This document shows positions 1-8,075 of a DNA stretch of 19,108 nucleotides, piece after piece. Both the position numbers and the translations under genes were made by a program. Position 1 is the stretch's first letter; the number at the start of each line of letters is the position of its first letter. The DNA comes from Anaerolineae bacterium (GTDB lineage: Bacteria; Chloroflexota; Anaerolineae; B4-G1): NCBI GenBank assembly GCA_030612585.1, contig JAUWNP010000074.1:1-19108 (forward strand). Reading direction: 5' to 3'. Below the pieces are notes generated by a model. The model searched no databases, was not told the DNA's origin, and saw only the letters and a list, made by a program, of their open reading frames with translations.

Positions 1-1
1 A

Positions 2-3000
2 CCCCCTCCCCGGCGCTCTCGCTCATCTTCCAAGCCCCTCTTCTCCCAGCACTATCTGACGCACCGCATCCAGGATCACTCTGAGTGGGACGATGAGGTC
101 TCCGAACCGTTCCGACGGCTCCGGGCGCTGTACGAAGAGAAGCGGGGTTTTCTGTCCACGCTCAACGAGGCCCAGACCGAGGCGGAGTTCATCCGGCCCG
201 TGCTGGAGATTCTGGGTTTCGCCTACATCCCCCAGACCACCACCCGCCGCGCCGGGCGAATCCAGCGGCCCGACTACGCCCTCTTCGCCGATGACGAAAC
301 CAAGGCCGGGGCCTATCCATTTCAGGAGGACAACGAGCCAGCATTCTACACTCGCGCCATGGCGATCGCCGACGCCAAGTACTGGGAGCGGTCCCTGAGC
401 GAGGCGCGCCGGGACGACCCCCGCGACGTCTTCAAGAACAGCAACCCCTCCTTCCAGATCGTCAACTACCTCACCGGCACCGGCGTGAACTGGGGTATCC
501 TGACCAACGGGCGGCACTGGCGGCTCTACTACCGCCAGGCATCCTCCACCGCCACCGAGTTCTACGAGGTAGACTTGGTTGACCTGCTGGAATCGGGCGA
601 TTTGGAGCAATTCAAGTATTTCTGGCTCTTCTTCCGCCGCGTGGCCTTCATTCGGGATGCCCAGGGCCGCAACTTCCTGGAGCGAGTCCAGGAGGGAAGC
701 GCCACCTACGCCCGGATGGTGGGCGACCGGCTCAAGGAGCGGGTCTTTGCCGAGGTCTTCCCCTACCTGGCCGGTGGCTTCGTCGCCTACCGCGTCGTTC
801 GGGGTAGGTACGTGAGCGGCGAGGTGGCATGCCGCGCCATCTACGAGGCCACACTCTCCCTGCTCTACAAGATACTGTTCCTGCTCTACGCCGAGGCCCG
901 CCACCTGCTCCCGATAGACAACGCCGGCTACCGCGCTCAGAGCCTGACCTGGATGGCGCGGGAGGTAGCGGAGCGGATGGATCGGGCCGAGCCACTGGGC
1001 CGGGCCTCGACCGCGCTCTACGACCACGTGCTCAACCTCTTCTGCCTGATTGACCGGGGCGACCCCGGTCTGGGTTTGCCCCGCTATAACGGCGGCCTCT
1101 TCCACTTTGATTTCGACGGCCTCGCCGATGCGGACAAAAGACGTCCACAAGAGAAGCACGCGGCCAATTGGTTCCTCACGCAGCATAAGATAGCCGATGC
1201 TTTTTTGGCCCCGGCGCTGGATCTGCTGTACCGTGCCAACGGTGAACCGGTGGACTACGGCTACATCGGCGTGCGCCACCTGGGCGCTATCTACGAGGGG
1301 CTGTTGGAGCATCGCCTGGCCGTGGACGATGCCGCTGGCGCGCAGGTTCATCTGGAAACCGACAAAGCGGTACGCAAGGCCACCGGCTCCTACTACACCC
1401 CGGACTACATCGTCAAGTACATCGTCCGCCACACGCTGGGGCCGATCCTGGAGGAGCGCGCCCAGCGCTTCGACGAACTGATGGGCCGGATCGCCGGGGT
1501 GCGCCGCCAACTGGCCGACGGCCGCCGCAGCGCCAGCATCCGCACCCTGCGGGGCGAACTGGATCGGCTGGAGCGTCAGGCCCGCGAGGCGCTGCTGGAT
1601 ATCAGAGTTTGCGATCCGGCGATGGGCAGCGGCCACTTCCTGGTCGAGGCGGTGGACTTTCTGACCGACGGCCTGATCGAGGTGCTCAATCGTTACCCTG
1701 AGCACAACCCGGTGCTGGCGCTGCTGGACCGCATCCGGAGGGAGATCGTCGCCAGCCTTCAGCGCCAGGGCATCCCGGTAGACCCGGCCAGGCTGGACGA
1801 TACGCAACTCCTGCAGCGGGTGGTGATGAAGCGCTGCATCTACGGGGTGGACCTGAACCCGATGGCGGTGGAGTTGGCGAAGGTGAGCCTGTGGCTGCAC
1901 TCTTTCACTATCGGCGCGCCGCTCAGTTTCCTGGACCACCACCTGCGCTGCGGCAACTCGCTCATCGGCGCGACGGCTCGGGAGGCCCACGAGCAGTTGA
2001 GCAGCGAGATGCCCCTGTTCGGTGGCCCCTTCGCCGGGCTGCTGCGGGCGGCGGAGATCATGCGCGGCATCAGTATCCTGTCCGACGCCACGTTCAGCGA
2101 GGTAGAGGAGAGCGAGCGGCTGTTCCGCCAGTTCGATGAGGCGGCCAAGCCCTACAAGCGGCTGCTGGACATCTTCGTCGCCCGGCACTTTGGGGTGAGG
2201 CGGGCCGACGAGTTCCTGCGCCTGTACGGGGCCGATGCCATCCAGGCCGGCCCGGAGAGCGTGGGTCAGCCCTACGCCGAAGTGATGCACCAGGCGCGGC
2301 AACTGTACGAGGAGAAGCGCTTCTTCCACTGGGACCTGGAGTTCCCGGAGGTGTTCATTGATCTGGAGCGGGCGACGTGGAAGGAGAACCCGGGGTTTGA
2401 TGTGGTGGTGGGGAATCCGCCGTATGTGCGGCAAGAGTCGTTTATCGAGATTCAGGATTATATCAGCCAAGTGTATAGCACCTATAGTGGCAGGGCCGAC
2501 ATCTATGTTTACTTCTTGGAAAGAGGGCTGTCACTTCTGGCAAATCGTTCCTTTCTCTCCTACATTGTTTCAAACAAATTCACAAGGGCAAACTATGGGC
2601 GCAATCTACGCGGGCATCTTGCCGAGCACAGCGCGATAAAGCAGATGGTTGATTTCGGAGACCTTCCGGTGTTTGAGGGAGTATCGGCATACCCTTGCAT
2701 TCTGGTTCTGCAGCGATTGAAAGATGTCACTCTAGACATCAACCAGGTGCTGGTTTGCAGACTCAGGGAACTACATCCTGATGGGATAGAAGATGTTGTA
2801 AGGAAGACAGCCTATCACATTCCACAACATTCACTGGCTCAGGACACTTGGAGGTTAGAACCCCCCAGAATTACGAATCTAGTGACGAAAGTCCACTCGC
2901 AAGGTCAGAGCATACGGGAATTCTGTGGCGAACCAACCCGCGGGATTCTAACTGGCTTGAATGAAGTCTTTGTCGTCAGTGAAGAGATGATGCAAAACAT

Positions 3001-4168
3001 TGTTCGGACACACCCAGCAGACTCCAGGTTATTCAAGCCCTACGTTAGAGGACGCGACGTTGAGAGGTGGACGCCCCTTGACCCTCAAGAGTATGTCATC
3101 TTTACGCAAGGAATTGGTATTGATGAGTACCCTGCTGTGAAGGCTTATCTTGACCAATTCAGGCAGAAACTTGAAGCCAGAACAGCGGTTACTACAATTG
3201 GCAACATGTGGTTTGAGTTGCATCAGATTGCTGGATACAAGCAGCAATCTGAGCCCAAGATTGTATATCCTAGCGTTTCTCACGAGTGTCGTTTCACACT
3301 GAACTCAGATGGCACCATTGTGGACAAGACATGCTACTTCTTGTTGTCAGACAGCAAGTATTTCCTTGCTCTACTTAACTCAAGCCTAACGCTTTTCTTG
3401 TTCCGTCAACTTGGAGCAGAACGCCGTGGGGGCTACCTTGAGTTCCTTGGACAGTACGTCGCTCGACTCCCAGTCCGCTGCATCGCCTTCACCACGCCAT
3501 CCGACGAGCGAGCGCGGTTGGTGGAGGTTGGGATCACTGAGGCCACTGAGTGGATTGAAAGCACTGAAAAGGGTTCAGTGGACTCAGTGAAATTCAGTGT
3601 TTTCAGTGGTTCCAAACTCGGTCACTGGCTAGAGCAACGTCTCTCTCTCACCCACATCCCCGCCCCTCCCCTCGTCCGCCAGCACAACGCCGACCCGCTC
3701 AACACGGACTGGCAACTCCCCGAGGGTGGCCCCGTCGAGCAATCTGACGTCGTCCACGACCTCCTGGCCCACCTGGCCGGGCAGATGATTGAGATGAACA
3801 AAGAGAAGCAAGCCGAGATCAAGGGTTTCCTGGTCTGGCTGGAGCGAGAGATCGGCGCGCCCATTGACAATCTGACCCGCAAGACCCACCTCCGTAACTA
3901 CCTGGGCGACTACCAGAAAGGGGAGTCTCACCGGGCGCTGGAGGAAGTGCTGGACATCCTGCGCCGGAATCGCCGCCGGCTGAAGGTGGACCCATCAGAA
4001 CGGGCCTTCCAGGAGCAACTGGCGGGGGAGTACGAGGGTAGCCTGGGCAAACTCCTGCCCCTCAAGGCCCGCCTGGCCGGTATCGACCGGCTGATTGACC
4101 TGATCGTCTACCGGCTGTATGGGTTGACGGAGGAGGAGGTTGCCATCGTCGAAGGCAACGCGCCCTGA
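2..4168 (+). CDS. Eco57I-like type IIG restriction-modification enzyme, 5'-truncated by the window edge
   Basis: The protein should methylate adenine in a specific DNA site and cut unmodified DNA, with both activities in one chain. The reading frame is open from nt 2. Residues before the GTG at nt 200 (FSQHYL near the edge, then EAEFIRPVLEILGF) look like the normal family N-terminus, and that GTG has no ribosome binding site, so the true start lies upstream. In order: a PD-(D/E)XK-like nuclease (PD at nt 269-274, DAK at 371-379); SAM-binding motif I, DPAMGSGHF, at 1613-1639; catalytic NPPY at 2414-2425; an AT-richer target-recognition region at about 2430-3460; and a helical C-terminal region. 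A SNF2-type translocase is absent from this chain. Motif I and NPPY are intact, so it is probably active. A solo BREX-like methylase is less likely because of the nuclease motifs. The next gene begins 58 nt downstream. Confidence 0.9.
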   Translation, partial: PPPRRSRSSSKPLFSQHYLTHRIQDHSEWDDEVSEPFRRLRALYEEKRGFLSTLNEAQTEAEFIRPVLEILGFAYIPQTTTRRAGRIQRPDYALFADDETKAGAYPFQEDNEPAFYTRAMAIADAKYWERSLSEARRDDPRDVFKNSNPSFQIVNYLTGTGVNWGILTNGRHWRLYYRQASSTATEFYEVDLVDLLESGDLEQFKYFWLFFRRVAFIRDAQGRNFLERVQEGSATYARMVGDRLKERVFAEVFPYLAGGFVAYRVVRGRYVSGEVACRAIYEATLSLLYKILFLLYAEARHLLPIDNAGYRAQSLTWMAREVAERMDRAEPLGRASTALYDHVLNLFCLIDRGDPGLGLPRYNGGLFHFDFDGLADADKRRPQEKHAANWFLTQHKIADAFLAPALDLLYRANGEPVDYGYIGVRHLGAIYEGLLEHRLAVDDAAGAQVHLETDKAVRKATGSYYTPDYIVKYIVRHTLGPILEERAQRFDELMGRIAGVRRQLADGRRSASIRTLRGELDRLERQAREALLDIRVCDPAMGSGHFLVEAVDFLTDGLIEVLNRYPEHNPVLALLDRIRREIVASLQRQGIPVDPARLDDTQLLQRVVMKRCIYGVDLNPMAVELAKVSLWLHSFTIGAPLSFLDHHLRCGNSLIGATAREAHEQLSSEMPLFGGPFAGLLRAAEIMRGISILSDATFSEVEESERLFRQFDEAAKPYKRLLDIFVARHFGVRRADEFLRLYGADAIQAGPESVGQPYAEVMHQARQLYEEKRFFHWDLEFPEVFIDLERATWKENPGFDVVVGNPPYVRQESFIEIQDYISQVYSTYSGRADIYVYFLERGLSLLANRSFLSYIVSNKFTRANYGRNLRGHLAEHSAIKQMVDFGDLPVFEGVSAYPCILVLQRLKDVTLDINQVLVCRLRELHPDGIEDVVRKTAYHIPQHSLAQDTWRLEPPRITNLVTKVHSQGQSIREFCGEPTRGILTGLNEVFVVSEEMMQNIVRTHPADSRLFKPYVRGRDVERWTPLDPQEYVIFTQGIGIDEYPAVKAYLDQFRQKLEARTAVTTIGNMWFELHQIAGYKQQSEPKIVYPSVSHECRFTLNSDGTIVDKTCYFLLSDSKYFLALLNSSLTLFLFRQLGAERRGGYLEFLGQYVARLPVRCIAFTTPSDERARLVEVGITEATEWIESTEKGSVDSVKFSVFSGSKLGHWLEQRLSLTHIPAPPLVRQHNADPLNTDWQLPEGGPVEQSDVVHDLLAHLAGQMIEMNKEKQAEIKGFLVWLEREIGAPIDNLTRKTHLRNYLGDYQKGESHRALEEVLDILRRNRRRLKVDPSERAFQEQLAGEYEGSLGKLLPLKARLAGIDRLIDLIVYRLYGLTEEEVAIVEGNAP
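3535..3608. repeat. Cluster of TTCAGTG/CACTGA short repeats inside the methylase gene
   Basis: CACTGA occurs at 3535, 3544 and 3562. The opposite orientation, TTCAGTG or CTCAGTG, occurs at 3574, 3583, 3593 and 3602, with a 9-10 nt period. CACTGAA (3562-3568) and TTCAGTG (3574-3580) form a 7-bp hairpin with a 5-nt loop. CACTGAAAA (3562-3570) also pairs perfectly with TTTTCAGTG (3600-3608). The frame stays open and encodes a low-complexity Ser/Val/Glu stretch between the target-recognition region and the C-terminal helices. It looks like a small repeat tolerated in a linker; a function is not evident. Confidence 0.7.
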
Positions 4169-4226
4169 GATGGCACCCTAGGCCCGGGGAAGCAGCCCCG
4201 TAGAGACATGATGGAGGATCACCAAG

Positions 4227-6371
4227 ATGCAGTTCCACATCACAATGAGTCGTGAGTTCTGGCAGGACTTGGGCCGTTTGCCCCCAGCCGTCTATCGGCG
4301 TGCTGTCCATGCAACCGATCGCATGATGAGAAATCCTTGGGCACAGGAATTGCACCCGGAGAAAGTGCGACGTGCAGAAGAAGGGATACATTCTTGCCGA
4401 GTGGATAAATCGCACCGCATTATCTGGAAACACGTTAAGCCCAATGATGTCGTCCTCTGTCTGGTTGATAAGCACGATGAAGCCTACCGTAGGGCCAGTC
4501 GCAAGAGTTTCACCCTTAAGGATGGCATCATCCATGTCGCTGACCTTCTAGAAGTGGGTGCCAAAGCTCCAGAACCGCGTGGACGTATCTTCAGCTGGTT
4601 TCAACGTGACGATGCGCAGCCAGGAGCGCTCTTTGTTGGCTACCGAAACCGAGAATTGCTGGATCTGGGAGTGCCGGAAGATGTACTGCCCCACATTCGG
4701 GTTCTGGACGACGTCAACCAGTTGGAGCTTGTAGAACGGTTACTTTCGACCGATGTCTACAACAGACTTCTCGAAATCGCGCTGGGCATTGTAGAACGCC
4801 CTGTGGTACCGGACAAAGAGTTGCGACATAGCCTGCAGCGCTATCAGGGCGGTGATGACCTTTACCGTTTTGTGGACAGCGAGGAGTTCAAGCGAGCCCT
4901 GACTGGCAGTATGGAGGAGTGGATGCTCTTCCTGGCACCGCATCAGCGGCAGTTGGTCACCCGGACATACAATGGCCCTGCAAGGGTGAAAGGAGTGGCA
5001 GGATCAGGAAAGACCGTTGTTGCAATCCATCGGGCTCGCCAACTAGCCCGAGTGGCCTTGCAGCAGAAGCGTAAGGTCCTCTTCCTGACATACGGGAACC
5101 GCTTGCCAGGTGTGGTCTACCATCTGTTGGAACACCTGGCCGGAGAAAACGCCCCCGAACTTGACGCTGTGGAATGTGTTACTATTCACGGGTGGTGTTA
5201 TCGCTTCCTGAAAATGTATGGCAGGCGACCGAATGTAGATGGGACGGGGGAAGCTTATAAGGCGGCTCTAAACCAAGCCATTACCCAAGCACAGCCATGC
5301 TATCCGAATCTCCGTATCTGGTCCCAGTCCCGTTCCTTCTTCGCTGATGAGATCAGATACGCAATCAAAGGACGAGCCGTCACGGCGCTGGAGGAATATC
5401 TGGCGTTAGATCGAAGCGGACGTGGTACACCATTGCGGGAGACAGAACGGCGCGCAGTCTACGCTGTCTATGAGGTCTACCAAGAGTATCTGCAGGCACG
5501 TGGCCTGTGGGACTTTGATGACTATGTCATCGAGGCCCTGCGACTCGTGGAATCGGACCACCTGCCCAACCAATACACGGCGGTGGTGGTAGATGAGATT
5601 CAGGATCTGACCGAGGCGGTGATGCGCCTAATCCGCCGCATTATACCTCCGGGCACCAATGACCTCTTCCTGGTGGGGGATGGCTTGCAGCGGATCTACC
5701 CCGGGGGCTACGCCCTTGGCCGGCTAGGCATCAACATCACAGGTCGGGGCACGCTACTACGCAAGAACTATCGCAACACTCAGGAAATCCTGCGCGCAGC
5801 CCACGCGATGATGGCTGGTCGGCGCTTCGACGATATGGGCGACGAAGAGAGTGAAGTCCCCGAGCCGGAGTTCTCGGTACGTCAAGGGGATGTTCCTGTC
5901 TTGCATCGTGCCAGGACTCCTGAACAGGAATTGGGCTGGGTCCGCAGTAAGATAGCAGAGCTGAAGAAGCAAGAGAGCTACAAGGATCGGGACATCGCGT
6001 TGCTATATCGTTGGCGGAAACCTTACCAGAATCTTATTCACCAGCACCTTGCACAGCAAGTGCAATTGGTTGAGATCCAACGTGATGCAGCCACGTACTT
6101 CGGCCCGGGCGCCAAGCATACGACCTTCCATAGCGCAAAAGGCTTGGAGTTCAAGGTGGTTTTTGTAGTCGGCGTAACCGATGGACGGTTCGTGCCTAGA
6201 GATGATTGGTCTCTGGAGGGTGAAGAACTGGCCGACTATATGGCGCGGGAGCGGCGACTCTTATACGTGGCGATGACACGCGCGCGCGACCTGCTTTACC
6301 TGACGTGCTCTCGCGGGCAGCCTTCGCGCTTTCTGGCCGATGTGCCAAACGAATACCTGAAGCGTGGGTAG
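4227..6371 (+). CDS. SF1 UvrD/Rep-like helicase with N-terminal RelE/ParE-fold domain
   Basis: This is an ATP-driven DNA helicase of 714 residues. Residues 1-95 resemble a RelE/ParE-type toxin fold (SCRVDKSHRIIW at 56-67, HDEAYRRA at 83-90). Residues 100-240 I do not recognise. The helicase core follows: Walker A GVAGSGKT at 256-263, motif II DEIQD at 456-460, motif III around LVGDGLQRIY, motif V TFHSAKGLEFK at 633-643 and motif VI AMTRARD at 682-688. All look intact. The ATG is supported by GGAGG at 4213-4217, 9 nt upstream. The 5' part is AT-richer than its neighbours (27 of 60 GC at 4381-4440, against 40 of 60 at 6661-6720), which suggests separate acquisition. The RelE-like part is probably a nucleic-acid-binding or regulatory module, since no antitoxin gene sits beside it. 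It may support the upstream restriction system. Confidence 0.93.
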   Translation: MQFHITMSREFWQDLGRLPPAVYRRAVHATDRMMRNPWAQELHPEKVRRAEEGIHSCRVDKSHRIIWKHVKPNDVVLCLVDKHDEAYRRASRKSFTLKDGIIHVADLLEVGAKAPEPRGRIFSWFQRDDAQPGALFVGYRNRELLDLGVPEDVLPHIRVLDDVNQLELVERLLSTDVYNRLLEIALGIVERPVVPDKELRHSLQRYQGGDDLYRFVDSEEFKRALTGSMEEWMLFLAPHQRQLVTRTYNGPARVKGVAGSGKTVVAIHRARQLARVALQQKRKVLFLTYGNRLPGVVYHLLEHLAGENAPELDAVECVTIHGWCYRFLKMYGRRPNVDGTGEAYKAALNQAITQAQPCYPNLRIWSQSRSFFADEIRYAIKGRAVTALEEYLALDRSGRGTPLRETERRAVYAVYEVYQEYLQARGLWDFDDYVIEALRLVESDHLPNQYTAVVVDEIQDLTEAVMRLIRRIIPPGTNDLFLVGDGLQRIYPGGYALGRLGINITGRGTLLRKNYRNTQEILRAAHAMMAGRRFDDMGDEESEVPEPEFSVRQGDVPVLHRARTPEQELGWVRSKIAELKKQESYKDRDIALLYRWRKPYQNLIHQHLAQQVQLVEIQRDAATYFGPGAKHTTFHSAKGLEFKVVFVVGVTDGRFVPRDDWSLEGEELADYMARERRLLYVAMTRARDLLYLTCSRGQPSRFLADVPNEYLKRG

Positions 6372-6442
6372 GTAACGAGGAAGCCGACTTGAGTTCCGCC
6401 AGTGCGCGTGGGGGTTGTATCCAGGCAGTGAGGAGTAAGTCT

Positions 6443-7030
6443 ATGCCCGTCATATACACAAACCGCAAAGGAGTCACATACTACCTGCGCCGGACCGTCA
6501 CCAAGACCGGCAAACCGCGCTACCTCTTCGCCCGCGAGCCCAAGGGCGAGCCGGTGGAGCAGATTCCAGAAGGTTGGAAGATCAGCGAAAGCGTCAACGG
6601 TATCGTCTCGTTGGTCAAGGATCGTCCGGCACAGATTTTACCGCAGGAGGTCGCGGCGGTCGAGGCGGCGGTGGCGCACCATCCCAAGTCGCGTAACTAC
6701 CGCGTCGCCGTGAAGCACAACCGGATTGAGGTCTACGAGCGGGTCGGGCCAGATGCGGATGAGTTTCTCGCTGGCCTGGCGGAGATGGGCTTCGGAATGA
6801 TCCAACGGTCCGACCGATTGCGCGCCGGGATGGACCGCCGCGCCCAGTTCACGCCGGTGCTGCGCTTTATCCTGGCGGACGCAGAGCAGCGCACTTTCTG
6901 CACCGAGCGTTGGTGCTACCGGGGCAGTATTGACGGTTGGCTTGACGTTCATCAGGAAGGACCGGTGGATCGGCTGGCCCGTCAGTGGGTCCCCAGGTTG
7001 GGCACAGACGCGCTTTTCGGGGTGTACTGA
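6443..7030 (+). CDS. Uncharacterised 195-residue protein
   Basis: I cannot assign a function. The start at ATG 6443 is preferred over an in-frame upstream start inside the helicase gene (6305), because AGGAG at 6431-6435 lies 7 nt before it. The first 50 residues (YTNRKGVTYYLRR, then KTGKPRYLFAREPKG and IPEGWKISESVNGIVSL) form a compact block. From memory, similar openings occur in widespread small hypothetical proteins; this is unverified. There is no signal peptide or membrane segment, so it is probably cytoplasmic. The middle is charged and helical, and the C-terminal half holds two cysteines (FCTERWCYRG). The next gene starts 32 nt later, so the two are probably cotranscribed. Confidence 0.8.
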   Translation: MPVIYTNRKGVTYYLRRTVTKTGKPRYLFAREPKGEPVEQIPEGWKISESVNGIVSLVKDRPAQILPQEVAAVEAAVAHHPKSRNYRVAVKHNRIEVYERVGPDADEFLAGLAEMGFGMIQRSDRLRAGMDRRAQFTPVLRFILADAEQRTFCTERWCYRGSIDGWLDVHQEGPVDRLARQWVPRLGTDALFGVY

Positions 7031-7062
7031 CCTGACTTGGAATCTTGAGAGGAAGAAACACC

Positions 7063-8013
7063 GTGACCGACCCATTCTCCGACCGCTACTGGATTGAAGA
7101 ATTCCAGGTCACCCAGGCCGATCTGGACCGCATCGCGGCTCACATCCGCGAGATGGGCCAGGCCCGCGACCTGACCGCTTTGGCCCGGCGTGTGGTGCGC
7201 GGCCGCCTGCGTCACGGCCCAGAGACCAGCGCCCCGGCTCACTCCGCCTGGGCTGAGGATCCATCCGTGCGCCTCTGGGACCCGGCAGGAGAGTGGAAAG
7301 AGGGAGATCACGCGATCGTTGCTGTCAACCCTCGAGATGATGATCCCAAGTGGTTTGAGCCCTTTGTAGGAGAGGTAACCAAGGTAGAGGCCGACAAAGT
7401 TACGGTGCAGATAGACGCACTGGGCGAACCCAAGTCATACCGCACGCGGGCCAAGTATAGCGAAGGTGATCTGCAAAAGTGGCGGCAACTTGTTGAGGAA
7501 CTGGTGGAAGCCCGGCGTGGCACCAAAGACGTGGAGACTCAGATCGAGTACGTGATTCTCGAACACGGGGAACGAGTCGTCAGCCAACTCCTGGACGGAT
7601 TGCGTGCCGACGGACGATTCGTCCGCCTGGCTGGTCGCTGGTTTCTACACGAACTGGCCGTGCCCCCCACCGAGGAGCAACTGGCCGCGCTGGCCTGGGC
7701 GATGGTCCCGCTCAGTGAGCCTCGGCCCACGGCAGACCTGGTCCCGCTGGTGCAGTCTCCGCTGGCTGAAGGCGCTCCCGGCCTCTTCGGCCTCTACCTG
7801 GCGCTGTGCGACCGGTCCGCTCTCTTTGAGAATGCCGATCCCGGCAAACGGCCGCGCTGGATTCTTGCCGCCCCGCCGCCAGGCTCCTGCACGCCCCGTC
7901 ACGCCGCCTACGACCCCGAAACCTACGAAGTCCTCTGCTTGCCCGGTGAACCGATCTCGCCAGAGGTGATCGGCCGGCTGTGGGACCTGGGGTTGCTAAG
8001 AGCGGTGCTCTGA
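7063..8013 (+). CDS. Uncharacterised 316-residue protein with a possible winged-helix segment
   Basis: I do not recognise the family as a whole. GTG 7063 is the likely start (MTDPFSDRYW), with GAGAGGAAG at 7048-7056 upstream; an in-frame TTG at 7045 would overlap that binding site. Three parts can be seen. The first is an N-terminal helical block (FQVTQADLDRIAAHI). The second is a beta-rich block around WKEGDHAIVAVNPRDDD and FVGEVTKVEADKVTVQID, which looks like an SH3-like barrel. The third is a stretch at about nt 7540-7655, ending in FVRLAGRWFLHELA, that looks like a winged helix of the HARE-HTH type. A similar ending occurs at the N-terminus of the large helicase fusion at 12676. There is no signal peptide. 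A DNA-linked role is inferred from context only. Confidence 0.8.
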   Translation: MTDPFSDRYWIEEFQVTQADLDRIAAHIREMGQARDLTALARRVVRGRLRHGPETSAPAHSAWAEDPSVRLWDPAGEWKEGDHAIVAVNPRDDDPKWFEPFVGEVTKVEADKVTVQIDALGEPKSYRTRAKYSEGDLQKWRQLVEELVEARRGTKDVETQIEYVILEHGERVVSQLLDGLRADGRFVRLAGRWFLHELAVPPTEEQLAALAWAMVPLSEPRPTADLVPLVQSPLAEGAPGLFGLYLALCDRSALFENADPGKRPRWILAAPPPGSCTPRHAAYDPETYEVLCLPGEPISPEVIGRLWDLGLLRAVL

Positions 8014-8014
8014 T

Positions 8015-8043
8015 TTGTGCCTGACGCTCTGCTGTGGTAGAAT
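8015..8043 (+). promoter_or_regulatory. Predicted sigma70-type promoter with extended -10, upstream of abiEi
   Basis: TTGTGC (8015-8020) and TAGAAT (8038-8043) are separated by exactly 17 nt. TG at 8035-8036, one base before the -10, forms an extended -10 element. The site begins just after the stop codon of the preceding gene and lies 32 nt from the abiEi start. AbiEi proteins are known to repress their own promoter by binding inverted repeats. I see only one small inverted repeat nearby (AGAGC, 3 nt, GCTCT, at 7999-8011), too weak to call an operator. Confidence 0.55.
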
Positions 8044-8075
8044 AGGGCTATAAGTCGAGAGGAGAATCACCGCCA

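Noticed and set aside
200..202. GTG at 200 as the start of the methylase
   Set aside because: The same frame is open to the window edge, conserved-looking N-terminal sequence precedes it, and there is no ribosome binding site.
23..2470. A long open frame of 815 codons on the minus strand
   Set aside because: It lies fully opposite the methylase gene, whose motifs I and IV are clear. The predicted product is low in recognisable motifs and is explained by GC-rich codon structure.
4185..4200. CGGGG-6 nt-CCCCG hairpin after the methylase gene, considered as a terminator
   Set aside because: The stem has only 5 bp and no T-run follows, so an intrinsic terminator is not supported.
2..6371. Interpretation of the left genes as BREX or DISARM
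   Set aside because: No PglZ, BrxC, DrmA or DrmB homologue is visible; only a methylase and a helicase are present, and the methylase carries its own nuclease-like motif. Genes beyond the left edge could change this.
6389..6420. Promoter-like TTGAGT and TTGTAT before the 195-residue gene
   Set aside because: The spacing is 20 nt and the -10 match is poor.
6305..6442. An upstream start for the 195-residue protein
   Set aside because: It would overlap the end of the helicase gene and ignore the good AGGAG site before ATG 6443.
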